A stretch of 64,000 nucleotides of DNA from Undaria pinnatifida (taxonomy: Eukaryota > Sar > Phaeophyceae > Laminariales > Alariaceae), in assembly GCA_012845835.1 (NCBI GenBank), contig JABAKD010000006.1, positions 6,192,318 to 6,256,317 on the forward strand, read 5' to 3'. This document shows positions 43,235 to 53,588 of the stretch, in pieces (position 1 is the stretch's first letter; each line of letters starts with the position of its first letter). The position numbers were made by a program, and so were the translations under genes. The notes beneath the pieces were generated by a model. That model worked only from the letters and a program-made list of their open reading frames with translations. It did not search any database and was not told the DNA's origin.

Positions 43235-43702
43235 GACGCGCGTTACGATAGAGGTACACCGCTTTTTTTCTGAGGTTCCTCGATTTGGGAGCTTTAAGAT
43301 CTCTCCCAAAAACCGATTTGGAAAAAAAAGAATTCTTCTACCGGATGACAGATCCCATCACCTGGGTACACGACAGGAATCATGCAAAACGAAACGGTCC
43401 ATTTTCGACGATATCAAGTTAATGTTGAGGTATTAGTGGGGTGTAAGTCCGTTTGACCACTTGCAAAAGGTTAGCCAATAGCTTACCCAAACTAAGCCTT
43501 ATAACACTCCCCCCCCCCCTGAAACGGCGGGATAGCAGGTCGGCCAGACATACCGGCGGACCAGTCAATACATCCACGCCGTTTTGCTTCCTGGGTATAC
43601 CGGGGAGAGTATTTTTCAAGTACTAACCTTACAACATTAAATAGCCCCGTCATTCAGAAAACAATTCAGAAGAAAAGTGCTACCTCTATCGTTGCATGCG
43701 TC
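43235..43702 (+). mobile_element. MITE-A split by a 214-bp insertion
   Basis: MITE-A sequence at 43235-43422 (GACGCGCGTTACGATAGAGG, TCGATTTGGGAGCTTTAAGA, CCTGGGTACACGACAGGAAT) continues at 43637-43702 (AGCCCCGTCATTCAGAAAAC, CCTCTATCGTTGCATGCGTC). An unrelated element lies between. Confidence 0.85.
43423..43636 (+). mobile_element. 214-bp element with TG...CA ends and TTAA duplication
   Basis: It begins TGTTGAGGTATTAGT and ends ACTAACCTTACAACA, short inverted ends. TTAA precedes (43419-43422) and follows (43637-43640), so it is a clean insertion. TGTTG/CAACA ends suit a solo LTR, whereas a TTAA duplication is also the mark of piggyBac-type elements. No coding frame. It carries a run of 13 C. 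Confidence 0.75.
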
Positions 43703-43765
43703 TTGTGTTACGATAGGAGTGCAGCCTAATTTTTTTCGAGGCTCCTCATGTGGGGTGGTGCATAC
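43703..43765 (+). mobile_element. MITE-A 5' fragment
   Basis: TGTTACGATAGGAGTGCAGC followed by a T-run and CGAGGCTCCTC, abutting the preceding copy. Confidence 0.5.
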
Positions 43766-43889
43766 TGAGCACACAACCCGACTGACTGCGTGATAAAGCA
43801 TCAACGCGTAATCCGTCGGACAATCCAATGACCTCGGTACTATTGTTTCATGTCATAAGTATATACTCTTATTACGGCGGAAGATAGTA

Positions 43890-44702
43890 CCGTATACTAC
43901 ATAAGAAACCACACCCCCGACAGAAAACCACGCACCCCGGGTGATATTTTTTGGCATTTCAAACGAGGAGGCGAACTATCACCCGGGTTACATAAGAGAG
44001 CACGCCCCCTGGAGTTACGCAGCACACATTCACGTGGTCCCTTTTCCTATAACCGGGGTGATACAACATTTGCCTAGGGAGCACACACAACACACACGCT
44101 CTGTGCGCCGGGAAACGCCCCATATGGAGACGTCCAACGACGTAAACATGGAGGGAGAACAGAATGCCGTCACCAGCACCTCCGCTCCTTCGACAACTGC
44201 TTCGACCGCAGCAGTGCAGACACGACCGATCACCTCGTTCTTTCGACCCGAGCAAACCTCTTCTACACCTGCGGCTCCTCCTGCTACTGTTCCTGCTGCC
44301 GCTGCTGTTGAATCGACAGCAGCAGCAGCAGCAGCTGGTACAGCAACAGGCGCCAATATGGCCGCCGCGGCAGCAGCGGCAGGTACCATTCTTGAAGGCA
44401 TTGCTATCACACCCCCGCAATAACACACCCCTCAAGTGTGTGGCAGCAGCACGATTCGTTGCAAGCACCCCTTTTTATCACGACCCCTCATTACCACACC
44501 CCCTACGCACTCCTGTGGGTGTGCGGAAGTGCTATCACACCCCGTGGTTTATCAGACACCCTTCGTCGCCCCTGTGCGAGCTGCACTTTATCACCCGGGT
44601 TGCGTAAGCTACCACACCCCCCACAGGTTACCACAACCGGTGATATATTTTTTTAACCCGCAAATTATATCACCGGGGTGTGGTTTCTTACGCAGCACAC
44701 GG
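43890..44702 (+). mobile_element. Family D TIR element, copy 1
   Basis: An 813-bp element whose ends CCGTATACTACATAAGAAAC and (complement) CCGTGTGCTGCGTAAGAAAC are inverted repeats. TA flanks both sides (43888-43889, 44703-44704), as for Tc1/mariner-type insertions. Subterminal blocks ACCACACCCC and CCCGGGTGATA / TATCACCCGGG recur several times. A small ORF (44124-44423) is shared with copy 2 at 59736-60623, which lies in the opposite orientation. Confidence 0.8.
44124..44423 (+). CDS. Small conserved ORF of Family D (unknown function)
   Basis: ATG at 44124, 99 residues. METSNDVNMEGEQNA at the start is followed by a Ser/Thr-rich segment with TTASTAAVQ, then RPITSFF-x-PEQTS, then an Ala/Pro-rich tail. 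The copy at 60412-60017 has the same order with substitutions. RPITSFF resembles a PCNA-interacting peptide (usually Q-x-x-I-x-x-F-F), but the Gln is absent, so binding is only a possibility. Similarity at the protein level between two diverged copies suggests it was once translated, perhaps as the N-terminus of a longer element protein. Confidence 0.45.
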   Translation: METSNDVNMEGEQNAVTSTSAPSTTASTAAVQTRPITSFFRPEQTSSTPAAPPATVPAAAAVESTAAAAAAGTATGANMAAAAAAAGTILEGIAITPPQ

Positions 44703-44749
44703 TAAAATCAGGACCAAATATGGTTTGGAGAAACGGCAATACCAGGTAC

Positions 44750-46675
44750 ATATATTATAATTCGAAGTGAAAATTTTAATACACTCCAGCTGTGAGATCG
44801 AATATTTTGTCGAAACTCATCTTTGCAAGCTGTGTGTGATACTCTGATCGCGCGTATTACGGGTTGTGTGTCCTCATTAAGGATATAGGTCGGCGACTCC
44901 CCATGCAACTACAGTGTAGCTATCAGGGTCAACAGGGTGATGTTAGTCAGTCTGTGCGCGGAAACTATAAAACCCGTTTCTGAGGGGGACAAAACCTGAC
45001 AGCTAGCTGTGGAAGGAAATGCATCAGTTTATCAAGTGAATCCTGTAAGTCGAATAACCGGTGAGGGGAGGGCGGAGTTTTTAAGGACGTGGGGGCCTGA
45101 TTTTGATCAAAAAGGGCGGCGGGAGGGGGGGAGGGAGGGAGGGACAGGTGGGGCAGCTCAATTTGTGCGTGGAAACTATAAATCCTTTTTGTGGGGGAGG
45201 GGGGGAGAATGCGCGGAGGGGGAGCGGGGGGAAAGGCTTCAGGTCGCATAGATGTAAGGGTTTGCTATACGCCTGGTGCTAGGTCTAGACGATGGTGCGG
45301 GTGGTGGGGAAGGAGGAGGCGTTGGGGGCAGGGGGGAGGGGGGGGGGATTGCAGCACCGGCATGGACGGCTCTAAAACGATAATGAGGTGATATCCAGCG
45401 CGTGGAAGTGTTTAATACTCTGGCGGATTTCGATATTAGGTGAAGCGTTTGAGCAAAAGAGAGCGAGGGAAAAAAAAAAAGAGGGACGGGGGGGGGGGGG
45501 GGGGGGGGAGGGTTTTCAAGAGGTTTAGGTCACATGTAATATTAAAATACACTCCAGCTATGAGATCAAGGATTTGGTCGACGCTCATCTTGGCAACATT
45601 GTGTGTGATACTCCGATCGCGCCTACTACTCACATATGTACGTAGGGGCTTGCTATACGCGCGGTGCTGGGTCTAGGCGATCGTGCGGGGTGTGGGGAAG
45701 GAGGAGGCGTGGGAGGGAGGGAGGGGGGATGAATGAAAGATACGTCATGGATGGCGAGAACGATAATGACGTGATATCAATTTGCGTAGAAGTGTTTATT
45801 ACTCTGGCCGATTTCGATTATAAGTGCGGCGTTTGAACGAACTGGGCGAGGAACAAAAGGGGGGGGGGGGGGGGGGGGGAGGGTGGAGATGAGTTGGAGC
45901 TTCGGCATCGATGGCTATAAGGAAAATGACATGATATCAGCTGGCTGGTGATGTTTAATACTCTGGTAGATTTTGATTTTAGGTGGGGCGTTTGAACAAG
46001 ACGGATCGGGGGGAAGGGGCGGGGGGGCATTTCGATATGTGCGCGGAAACTATGAACCCTTAAAGGGGACGAATCTGATGGTTGCAGCAAGAAGACACCG
46101 CTTTATATCACCCGCCTGGTAATGTTTATTATTCTAGAAGGTTTGATGTTACATGTAGTATGCAACCCAGGTCTTAGGTATAGTAAACAGCGTGTTCAAA
46201 GCTTCATAATTTGTCATCGTACATGGATCGAAAGATGGAATATTTCAATCGATAGGTACAATCATGTAGGTACCTTTATTTTCTGACATCGTTAATTATA
46301 AGAAAGAGATACATATTGCCAAATACAACAGGCGAGGTGATGTGGTCATGCAATGTCACCGCCATTGAGAACGAAAGGGAGAAATGCGAATCGTTTTTGT
46401 TTTGAAAGAAACGCTTAGTGTATACGCGCTCCATTACGCTACTTCGTTAGTCATACTTCGCTTGGCATAGATAGGTTGGGAGGCGATCATGCAGACAGAC
46501 GGTATTACCGCAATTTTAACATATATATATATATCTGTCTCTACCTCCTTTTCACATTATTAGTATTATCTCACGTATACGATTTTTACGCCCATAATTT
46601 TTACCGTGCCGATGTGGGGCTCTGAGGTCGCCAACTCTAAGACAGAGATACATCTTACAAATATATATGTTTTTG
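44750..46675 (-). mobile_element. Left arm (about 1.9 kb) of a large inverted-repeat EB element
   Basis: Mirror image of 56810-58765. Outside to inside: end box 1 (CACTCCAGCTGTGAGATCGA, 44784), GGTCGGCGACTCC, GGGTCAACAGGGTGATGTTA and a G-rich zone. Then a GGTCGCATAGATGTAAGGG..CTAGGTCTAGACGATGG module, GATAATGAGGTGATATCCAG and GCGTTTGAGC. A second end box follows at 45552 with a repeat of that module series. The inner part is GGAGAAATGCG, ACAACAGGCGAGGTGATGTG, CTTCGCTTGGCATAG and GAGACAGAGATACATCTTA. Over 110 bp (46283-46395) I count about 92% identity to the other arm. A third module (about 45845-46190) has no counterpart on the right. Confidence 0.88.
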
Positions 46676-46679
46676 TGTA

Positions 46680-47125
46680 TCTTGGGTCCTAATTATCAGG
46701 AATGATGGTCCTCCGGCCGAAATAGGTATTCTAGTCTACACTGTTAGGGACCAGTAGTTGTACACCGAATGCTACTAGTATTCATTTGTAGAAACTCGAC
46801 GACGTTGGTCTGGTCCTCAGGTGAGAAGACCGGTCGGTAAGGAATACATTTCGCCAGCATATGCTCCCTCTAGATACCGCACGCAGCAGGCGTCGGTCGG
46901 TATGGGCTTTGACGTTATTACAACGTGTTATCGCCGAAAAAAGGGAAGGAAGGGCGTGGTTCGTTTCATACTGAAACGAACTGCTGTCGTATAAGCATTG
47001 CAAATTGGGTCGCAAGGACAAACGAATTACTTGTAGTCCGCCCAGACATGCACTGACGACTATCTGCGTGGACCCGGCGCCCTCTCGCGTCTCCTGAAAC
47101 TGTGTACATAGCCTTGCTCGCGACG
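46680..47125. other. No recognised feature
   Basis: Spacer between the left arm and the first MITE inside the large element. Confidence 0.5.
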
Positions 47126-47126
47126 C

Positions 47127-47397
47127 ACACGTTACGTTAGAGCAGATTTGATTTGGCGAAAACATTTTTGAAGGATGGGGCTCCTTCTAACCCGAAATCG
47201 TCGGAATACGCCAAGAGTATATTTTGAAACACGTTTTTGTTTGTGTACCTGGACAAGACCATGGGGTTTGCTCCTCGATGTACAACTACATTGTGCGCAG
47301 CCCGTGATAGTAAGCAATCCGTGACAACGTCGACGGTCCCCCGTAAACAGCCAAGCAGCAGCAAAAAGTGATTTCCCTATTGTAACGTGCGTCCCAG
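47127..47397 (+). mobile_element. MITE-A copy
   Basis: CACACGTTACGTTAGAGC at the left and CCCTATTGTAACGTGCGTC at the right. GATGGGGCTCCTTCTAACCC and CCGAAATCGTCGGAA lie inside. Confidence 0.65.
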
Positions 47398-47399
47398 GC

Positions 47400-47785
47400 A
47401 TGCTGCGTTAATGCTGGTGACCACCCGAGGTTCCAACATACGTACAAGCTTAGTGTCGCGTAGACACGTGTACCAGGTACCCTATCGGGCCGAGGATCTT
47501 GTAAGTTGGACGAAACTGGCGTGTGTCTGGGTCGCTACCATAGCGAGAGGGACGGTTGTCCAAATGTATTTATATACGTAAATGCGCCGTATCCGACGAC
47601 TACTAACAGAGATGTACCATATCATGGTAACAGCTTCTTGTACCGAAACTGGTGTAAGAAGCATCCTCTGCCGCGCATAGGAATTTGAGGTCAGCCACAG
47701 CTGCACCCACCCATACGCCCACCCACCCACGCGCCCACGGCTAAGACTACAACAATAGAGGGGGTACCCCGCCCTTTCAATGCCG
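47400..47785. other. No recognised gene
   Basis: One TACCAGGTACC motif at about 47470 and a CCCACCCA-type run at 47700-47740. Confidence 0.5.
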
Positions 47786-47786
47786 G

Positions 47787-48150
47787 CCCAGGCTACGGTA
47801 GGGGGGGCACGTTTGGAAGCATTTTTCGCCCTGGTTCGGGGTAACTCGGGCGAGTGTCTCCCACGCTCCTGTGCATCCTTAACCACTTTAGAGCCCCAGA
47901 ACTCCTCCCTATACCAATTTCAAGGGAGTTTGTCCTGAAAACGGCTTTCCAGCTGAAAAGAAAGGCGTTAGGCGCTTGTGCAGTTGCGATTGCAGGACAA
48001 GAATCCGCAATGGAAAGGGAATCAACGCTGCGTGCGGTAAACAAAGCACGCCATAGTGTAAATACTTTTTGCCGTGAGGTACAGAGTGGTTCGTGTGAGT
48101 GGCTCAAACCCGTTAGAAAGAAAGGCGTACCCCCCTTTGCCGGAGTCTTG
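47787..48150 (+). mobile_element. MITE-C, long copy
   Basis: It begins CCAGGCTACGGTAGGGGGGG and ends GTACCCCCCTTTGCCGGAGTC, imperfect inverted ends. It contains GTAACTCGGGCGAGTGTC and CCGTGAGGTACAGAGTGGTT blocks found in the other MITE-C copies. A CTTTAGAGCCCCAGAACTCC segment resembles part of the 52736 MITE-B, suggesting a chimera. Confidence 0.6.
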
Positions 48151-48279
48151 ATGAAACCGAGTCTACACACGGTAGCTTTTGTACCCGACTGGAAAACAGG
48201 TTGTAGAGTATATTCTCAGCATCCGGCGAAACCAAACCTTTCGACGCATGTTTCGAGCACCACGTATGTACTTTTTCTG

Positions 48280-48390
48280 GGAAACGTTCCTCGCTTGAGG
48301 GGCTCTATACCCCACACCACCCCCCCAAAAAAATGATTGCGGTGAAAAAAATAGACGTACAACCCGCTGAAACAACATTATGACCTGTTA
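48280..48390 (+). mobile_element. MITE-A fragment
   Basis: GCTTGAGGGGCTCTATACC, AAAAATGATTGCGGTGAAAA and CAACCCGCTGAAACAACATT follow the family order. Ends missing. Confidence 0.5.
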
Positions 48391-48473
48391 ATAGGAGGTA
48401 TTATAAAACGAAAAAAGTGCTGCTGGAAAGAAATATAATCATGTTCCAGCGTTACTGGCTCCCGAAATTCAGA

Positions 48474-48743
48474 AGAACGGTATGGGGGTCACTTATCGAG
48501 CCCTTCCTTTGCAGTGGCGTGGGGCCACGCGCGCGAGTGACCCCGTTGCCCAATTTATCCTCTGCTTTAATTTCCCGGTACGAATCCGCAATGATATGGA
48601 TGGAATGGTGTGAGCTACGCTGCGCCAAAAAACATCGCCTAAAGTTTTTGGAGTCAGTGAGGTACAGAGTCACTCTTCTTGCGAGCCGCCCAAACCTGGT
48701 AGTGAATAGAAAGGGATAATTCCCCCACGTACGGCAGCCTAGG
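48474..48743 (+). mobile_element. MITE-C copy
   Basis: AACGGTATGGGGGTCACTT at the left and CCCCCACGTACGGCAGCCTA at the right. It contains GCGCGCGAGTGACCCC, GAATCCGCAATG and GTGAGGTACAGAGTCAC, shared with 47787-48150. Confidence 0.65.
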
Positions 48744-48769
48744 CCGAGACAAGGCAGCCACTCACTCCC

Positions 48770-49355
48770 GCGGGCGTGTGCTAGGATAGAGGTATAACTT
48801 TTTTTTCGCATTTTTTATTTTCTGAATGACCCAAAATTGTCGGAAAAAAATCATTCTTGTTTTTCAATCTGACTTTTTCGTGTACCTACAGTGCAGGCCA
48901 TGGGTGGGTTTGTTCATCGGGTGTTGCCCTTTCAGGTTACTCATACACAGTCTTTGGGTGAGGGATGGAGCTCCTTAAGGGGTTATGAGCCTCGGAAAAA
49001 AAATGGTGCACCTATATATATATATTTTTTTTTTCTTGCACACTTTCACTTTCCAGCTTCTGGACAAGCCGTGGTCACAGGTGTCGTCCCTTCTCCCCCC
49101 CGGTTCTTGCGTTCAATTTTTATCGCGCATAGGGTTCAGCAATCCCACTGCTCGTCGATTGCTCATCGAGTGTTGCTAACTCACGCTCTCGCGCTTTCCG
49201 CAAGTCAATTTGTCCACAAGAAAAAGCCCCAACGAATTTATACGAGTATGCACTCGGCGGGGCTCGAACTCACGAAACTGACCTATACCAGTCTCGAGGA
49301 TAACCTGATACGCCACCGGGGCGACCGGCACCTATATCGCAGCGTATGTCTCCGC
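48770..49355 (+). mobile_element. MITE-A interrupted by a SINE
   Basis: MITE-A sequence runs from GTGTGCTAGGATAGAGGTA (48775) to GGTGCACCTATAT (49017) and resumes as CACCTATATCGCAGCGTATG at 49329. The insert is a tRNA-derived SINE with a 9-bp target duplication. CCTTAAGGGGTTATGAGCCT and GTGTACCTACAGTGCAGGCC tie it to the 39482 copy. Confidence 0.85.
49018..49328 (-). mobile_element. tRNA-derived SINE with 9-bp target duplication
   Basis: A minus-strand SINE of 311 bp. Its head (49328 downward) reads GGTCGCCCCGGTGGCGTATC and later GTGAGTTCGAGCCCC, matching pol III A-box and B-box patterns. The body includes GAAAGCGCGAGAGCGTGAGT, and the tail is A-rich (T-run on the plus strand at 49020-49035). 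CACCTATAT occurs at 49009-49017 and 49329-49337, the target duplication left by retroposition. No protein is encoded; it would have used another element's reverse transcriptase. Confidence 0.85.
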
Positions 49356-49359
49356 GGGG

Positions 49360-49838
49360 GGCGTCTCTGAGCCACTGAAACAAGACATCCTTAGACTGAC
49401 TTAAAGTCCTTAAAGTCACCTACAGTTAGTTATCCCCCTGCCGCACAGCAGCGACTCTGGCCCCACGCACACGATTTTGGGAACATATTAATTGGCACAT
49501 TCGGTGGATTGTTTTCTCCGTTGAACGCGGGGTTGCGAAGCTAATCCACGCGTGCGTGACACGCCGTTTTTCTTTTTCAAGTGTTGGTTAACGCGCAACA
49601 CACAACCAACCGCCATATTTTGCACCGCGCGGGTGGGTCTGGGCCGCAAACAATCTGGGTGAGTCGCCGCTCATCTTTTGGTGGCCGCGTGTTTGCCGAG
49701 GATACATGCTACTCTATAGGGGCTCCTCTTACTTTCTCAGAGTCCTCACATGGCGAACTACTTTATACCCCACCCAAAGAAAGGTCGATTTTTTTAGATA
49801 TTTTGGTGCTATTAATAATATTAAATAGCGCAAACTAG
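49360..49838. other. No recognised feature
   Basis: No supported gene. Confidence 0.5.
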
Positions 49839-49839
49839 A

Positions 49840-50095
49840 GCCGTGCTACGGTAGACGTGCTCACCATTTTTCTTCTAATACTACTCCTCACTTGAAGATG
49901 TCTACAACTCACACCCAAGAAATGATTTTTGAGTAAACTGAAAGTGCCACTTAATGAAAAAACTCATGGTCTAGGTATAGAAACATTAGCATTTATTTGC
50001 GGAAGAAGATGAATGGCGTGCCGACGATCTTGGATGAAGGAGCCCCGTGGTTCAGAAAACCTTTTTGCCAAAGGTGCTGCCTCTATCGTAGAACT
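49840..50095 (+). mobile_element. MITE-A copy
   Basis: GCCGTGCTACGGTAGACGTG at the left, GCTGCCTCTATCGTAGAACT at the right. ATGATTTTTGAGTAAACTGA and CATGGTCTAGGTATAGAAAC lie inside. Confidence 0.75.
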
Positions 50096-50099
50096 GATT

Positions 50100-50918
50100 G
50101 GAAGTTGAACGGCAAGGGACGAGACCAGAGGCAGTATGCAATGCCAGTGTCGTGGTGGCGTGTTGGTGGGTTGACGCTCGATCGGGGAACCGTTTCCCAT
50201 GTTGGGCACGATGCGCCAAGAGGGTGGAAAAAGCGGAGACATATATATCGCACGGGCAGGTGAAATAATGTGCCGGTTTTTTCACCCACGGGCGTGCGTG
50301 CTATCCTTTTTGCATGATGCTGCTGCAGCAGTGCTTGACCTATATGGAGGGGGGGGATGAGATTCATTTATTACTACCGCTGCTGTATAGTGTAATTCAA
50401 GACACATGGATTCATTTCCATAGTCGAGGGAGACCGTAGTGTGTTAGACTAGAGAGTTACGGAAACAGACCACAAACGCACCACCTTCAGGCAATCTCGC
50501 ATGTATGGTAAAACAACTAACATCAAAATAGGAACTTGCGTCAGAAACTTCATACATATGGTTGAGGTGATTGATTGATGTCCTTCAATTATGGCAACAA
50601 GAAGCCCCCTCCCCCCGTCCGTGCCGAACTCGCATTCGCATTTATTTGCACGTTCAGGTTGTTGAGACAACCCAGGTTGTTTGTAAGACAAACCCACGGT
50701 GTTGACTTAACCGAAGGGGCGAGGTCAACATCAAGTCTGCGTTTTGCAGATGGACGAAAACTGGTACGCACAAACGAAATTGTATGGAGCTAAAAAAACT
50801 TTTTTTACCCGGATCTCCGGGCAGGAGGATCTAAAAACAGACAAAAAAACCCAACAGGGCAGAGGGGTGGTTTTCCGTTCCGGCACCCTGCTGTTGCTAG
50901 AAATACAGCACCACCCCG
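50100..50918. other. No recognised gene
   Basis: Short frames without domains. Confidence 0.5.
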
Positions 50919-50920
50919 AA

Positions 50921-51215
50921 CGCATGTTGCGGTAGAGGCGGGCTAATCGTTTCATCTTCACTGTATGTAGGAGCTCCAACCCTCACCCACCTAAACCTCA
51001 ACGTTGACGTACAGTTGTCCACTAAAAGTCGATGGACAATCCCATGGTGGGCTAGAGGTGTAAAACAAAAAAACAACAAGATAACAGTAGATTAGGAAAC
51101 GCAAACGGGGGTTCCGAATATTCCTGGTGTGGTAGTCCCCTCCAGGTTCCTGAGCGGAGAACTCTGTTATGCAGAAACCGTTAGGCCCAAAACATGCCGC
51201 CTCTACTACTGTTAC
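50921..51215 (+). mobile_element. MITE-A, strongly diverged copy
   Basis: CGCATGTTGCGGTAGAGGCG at the left, CATGCCGCCTCTACTACTGT at the right. The interior barely matches, so this call rests on the ends. Confidence 0.4.
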
Positions 51216-51219
51216 AGTA

Positions 51220-51660
51220 TGTAGCAGGCGTTCCCGCTCACAACAAAGGAACCCAAAATACAAAATCAGCCTGCAAAAATGGGAGAAAAAAATAAAAGGA
51301 GTCTAGTCTGAAAGACTAGTCTAGAGTTCCCAGCCTAGCCACAGCCCAAGTTTGAAGGAAGTTGACCCTTTGACCTGGAGCAGGAACCGTTTTCTTATTG
51401 CGGTGCAGGCGGGAGCTGTAGTCTAATACTCTAGTACGAAGTACACCGAGTACATGGAATGACAAAAAATGGCAATCGTGCGTGCGGATCTGCGTGTTCA
51501 CTGTTAGGGAAACCAACTTACTTGGGAACCGCAATAAGAAAGTGCACGACAAGAAATGTGCTTTCGAGCGCGCCCAGAACAAGAAAGCCATGCTAAGCCC
51601 GATTTTCAAGTTTCTTGATTGAGAGGGCCTTTGAACCATAACCACACATGATTAAGAGGC
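51220..51660. other. No recognised gene; one short inverted repeat
   Basis: GTCTAGTCTGAAAGACTAGT at 51301-51320 contains a near-perfect GTCT/AGAC inverted pair. Nothing else. Confidence 0.5.
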
Positions 51661-51664
51661 TAAC

Positions 51665-51735
51665 AGTCAGCGCTGACTCCTAGCTCAATGGTTGTGCTGT
51701 GCCCCCAACAACAGTAGTATCCATCTAGACTACAC
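51665..51735 (+). repeat. tRNA-like repeat unit (as at 34135-34440)
   Basis: CAGTCAGCGCTGACTCCTAG runs into TAGCTCAATGGTTGTGCTG, an A-box-like segment. No B box or cloverleaf. Confidence 0.4.
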
Positions 51736-52164
51736 AGCGGATGAGAAGCTCCCCCTCTGGCCCTACAGATTACTGGGCGACATGCATGTGGTATCTAGAC
51801 TACCACATGCGTTGCCCATCGGCTGCCCGCGAAAATGATGCCGACACGAAAGAAGTACCAAAGGAACAAGTAAGCAAGCATGCTTTACTCCATTACAAAT
51901 ATCTTGAAACCATGATCGGACGAGGTGTCGTACATACCACATTATCCAGCAACAACACTGTTCCTACATCTCCGTGTGTGTCGTATGTTTTCTGAAAACA
52001 ACCTGTTAGTCGTGGAGACCTTCCCCAGAGCGGAGATAATCAGACACAGAAACATCAGGTGCGCACTTTTACCGTGTCGCATAAGTACGGTGGTACATGC
52101 ACGTGTATAGGGTACTGGGCCTGATCACCACATCACCATTATGAATCACCATCAACACCACCGC

Positions 52165-52262
52165 CGCCTTTTTTTGTCCGTGAGGTACAGGAGTCACGCG
52201 CGCGAGTGGCTCACACGCGGTGGTAGTGAAAGAAGGGGTACGCCCCTACCGTAGCCTTGGTA
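52165..52262 (-). mobile_element. MITE-C end fragment
   Basis: GTGAGGTACAGGAGTCACGC, GCGAGTGGCTCAC, AGGGGTACGCCCCTACCGTA and GCCTTGGT match the end region of the family. Confidence 0.6.
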
Positions 52263-52469
52263 ATCGGCGGCCGTGACTAATCATTAACGCAGTAGTCCAT
52301 ACCAGGTACGTGTTTGACGAGAAACTGATATGATGGGTGGTGCGTCTGTCCTAAGAGCACAACATCCACGACGGCCACATCACAGCATCGTCGATGGCCA
52401 AAGCACAGCAACCAGGACGGCCGCAAATCACAAGCCACAACATCTGAGCGAGGACCATCAGTGTCGATA

Positions 52470-52575
52470 ATCGAAATCACCATCACGACGACTCATCATC
52501 ATCGATGTGATCATCACCATCCTCACACACCATCAATAATACCATCATAAAGCACATTACCATCATTATCAACGT
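52470..52575 (+). repeat. CAT/ATC-rich microsatellite
   Basis: CATCATCATCG, GATCATCACCATCC and ACCATCATTATC runs. Confidence 0.75.
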
Positions 52576-52735
52576 TGTAATTATGCTACAACGTGACGTT
52601 ACCGAATGCTCATATCATCTAGACTATACGAGTACTATATCGGTGTCTATTGCGGTCGAACATCGCAGAACAACAACAACAACAGCAAAGGGAAAGTGCA
52701 GGCCAACTCGCTGGGCTCAGCTGTAAACGCCAGTA

Positions 52736-53105
52736 GAGTCATCCCACGCTGCTACGAGGTGCAGCAGAAGTTTCTGAGCTCTGAACGTGAGGAGCTCAAT
52801 ATATCTCCCCTCTACCCCTCGTACCTGACTTCGAAGACATCCGTTTGCGCAACCCAACAAACATGTCTACGCGTTACTAACCCTTTTAGAGTCCCCAATC
52901 CCCTCCCTATACTACATCTAAGTAATTTTGTCCCCAAAACGGGTTTCCAGTGGTACAGGGATTAATAGTCCTAAAACAAGAGAGAAGCTCTTAGTAGTCG
53001 CAAAATTGTCATTCATGCTAACCGATAGTTTCACGTTTGACGAGCTGGACCAGTCACAAATGGCCCCCAAACCTCAACCCCTACGGTAGTACCGTGGGAT
53101 GACTC
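52736..53105 (+). mobile_element. MITE-B, long copy
   Basis: A 370-bp copy from GAGTCATCCCACGCTGC to GTACCGTGGGATGACTC, a clear inverted pair. GCAGAAGTTTCTGAGCTC, CGTTTGCGCAACCCAAC and GAGCTGGACC mark the family. About 130 bp in the middle (52890-53020) is extra relative to the 3094 copy and includes GTCCCCAAAACGGGTTTCCA. Confidence 0.8.
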
Positions 53106-53109
53106 AGCA

Positions 53110-53585
53110 GCATATCCCAGACCAACATCGATTGGCAGCACGGAGTGTTATCGTAGTACATATTATATGGTGCGCATTCACAGTGGGCTCGTGTGTACTG
53201 TGACCGCCCTGTACACATCATACCACTGACTGCTGTAGTAATGCAACATCATGAACTATAGATTCGTACCGTGCGTCCCTCAAAGTTCGTGATCCAACAA
53301 CCTTTTATTCTTACATGACATTAGTCGTGTTACTGTGGTATTAATAGTAGTGGTAGTAGCAGTAACCCATTGCTTAGACTAATATACATACAAGGCTTGT
53401 TTCCCTCGTTCTTTCGACACTTCTTACGTGTTTTTTTTATCTCGTGTTGTGTTTTTTTACGAGTACATCTACCAGGAATTCCTGTTCATCTTTTTTACCG
53501 CAAATAGCCTGGTGTGCTGCTTGCGTGTTCTAGTTTCTTGCTCGCGCGTGTTCATTGCCGTTGGCATTGAATGGCCTAACCACCT
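53110..53585. other. No recognised feature
   Basis: No supported gene. Confidence 0.5.
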
Positions 53586-53588
53586 TGC

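Noticed and set aside
44143-44400. PCNA-binding peptide as an annotated domain
   Set aside because: The required Gln of the motif is absent in register in both copies, so it is kept only as a finding to test.
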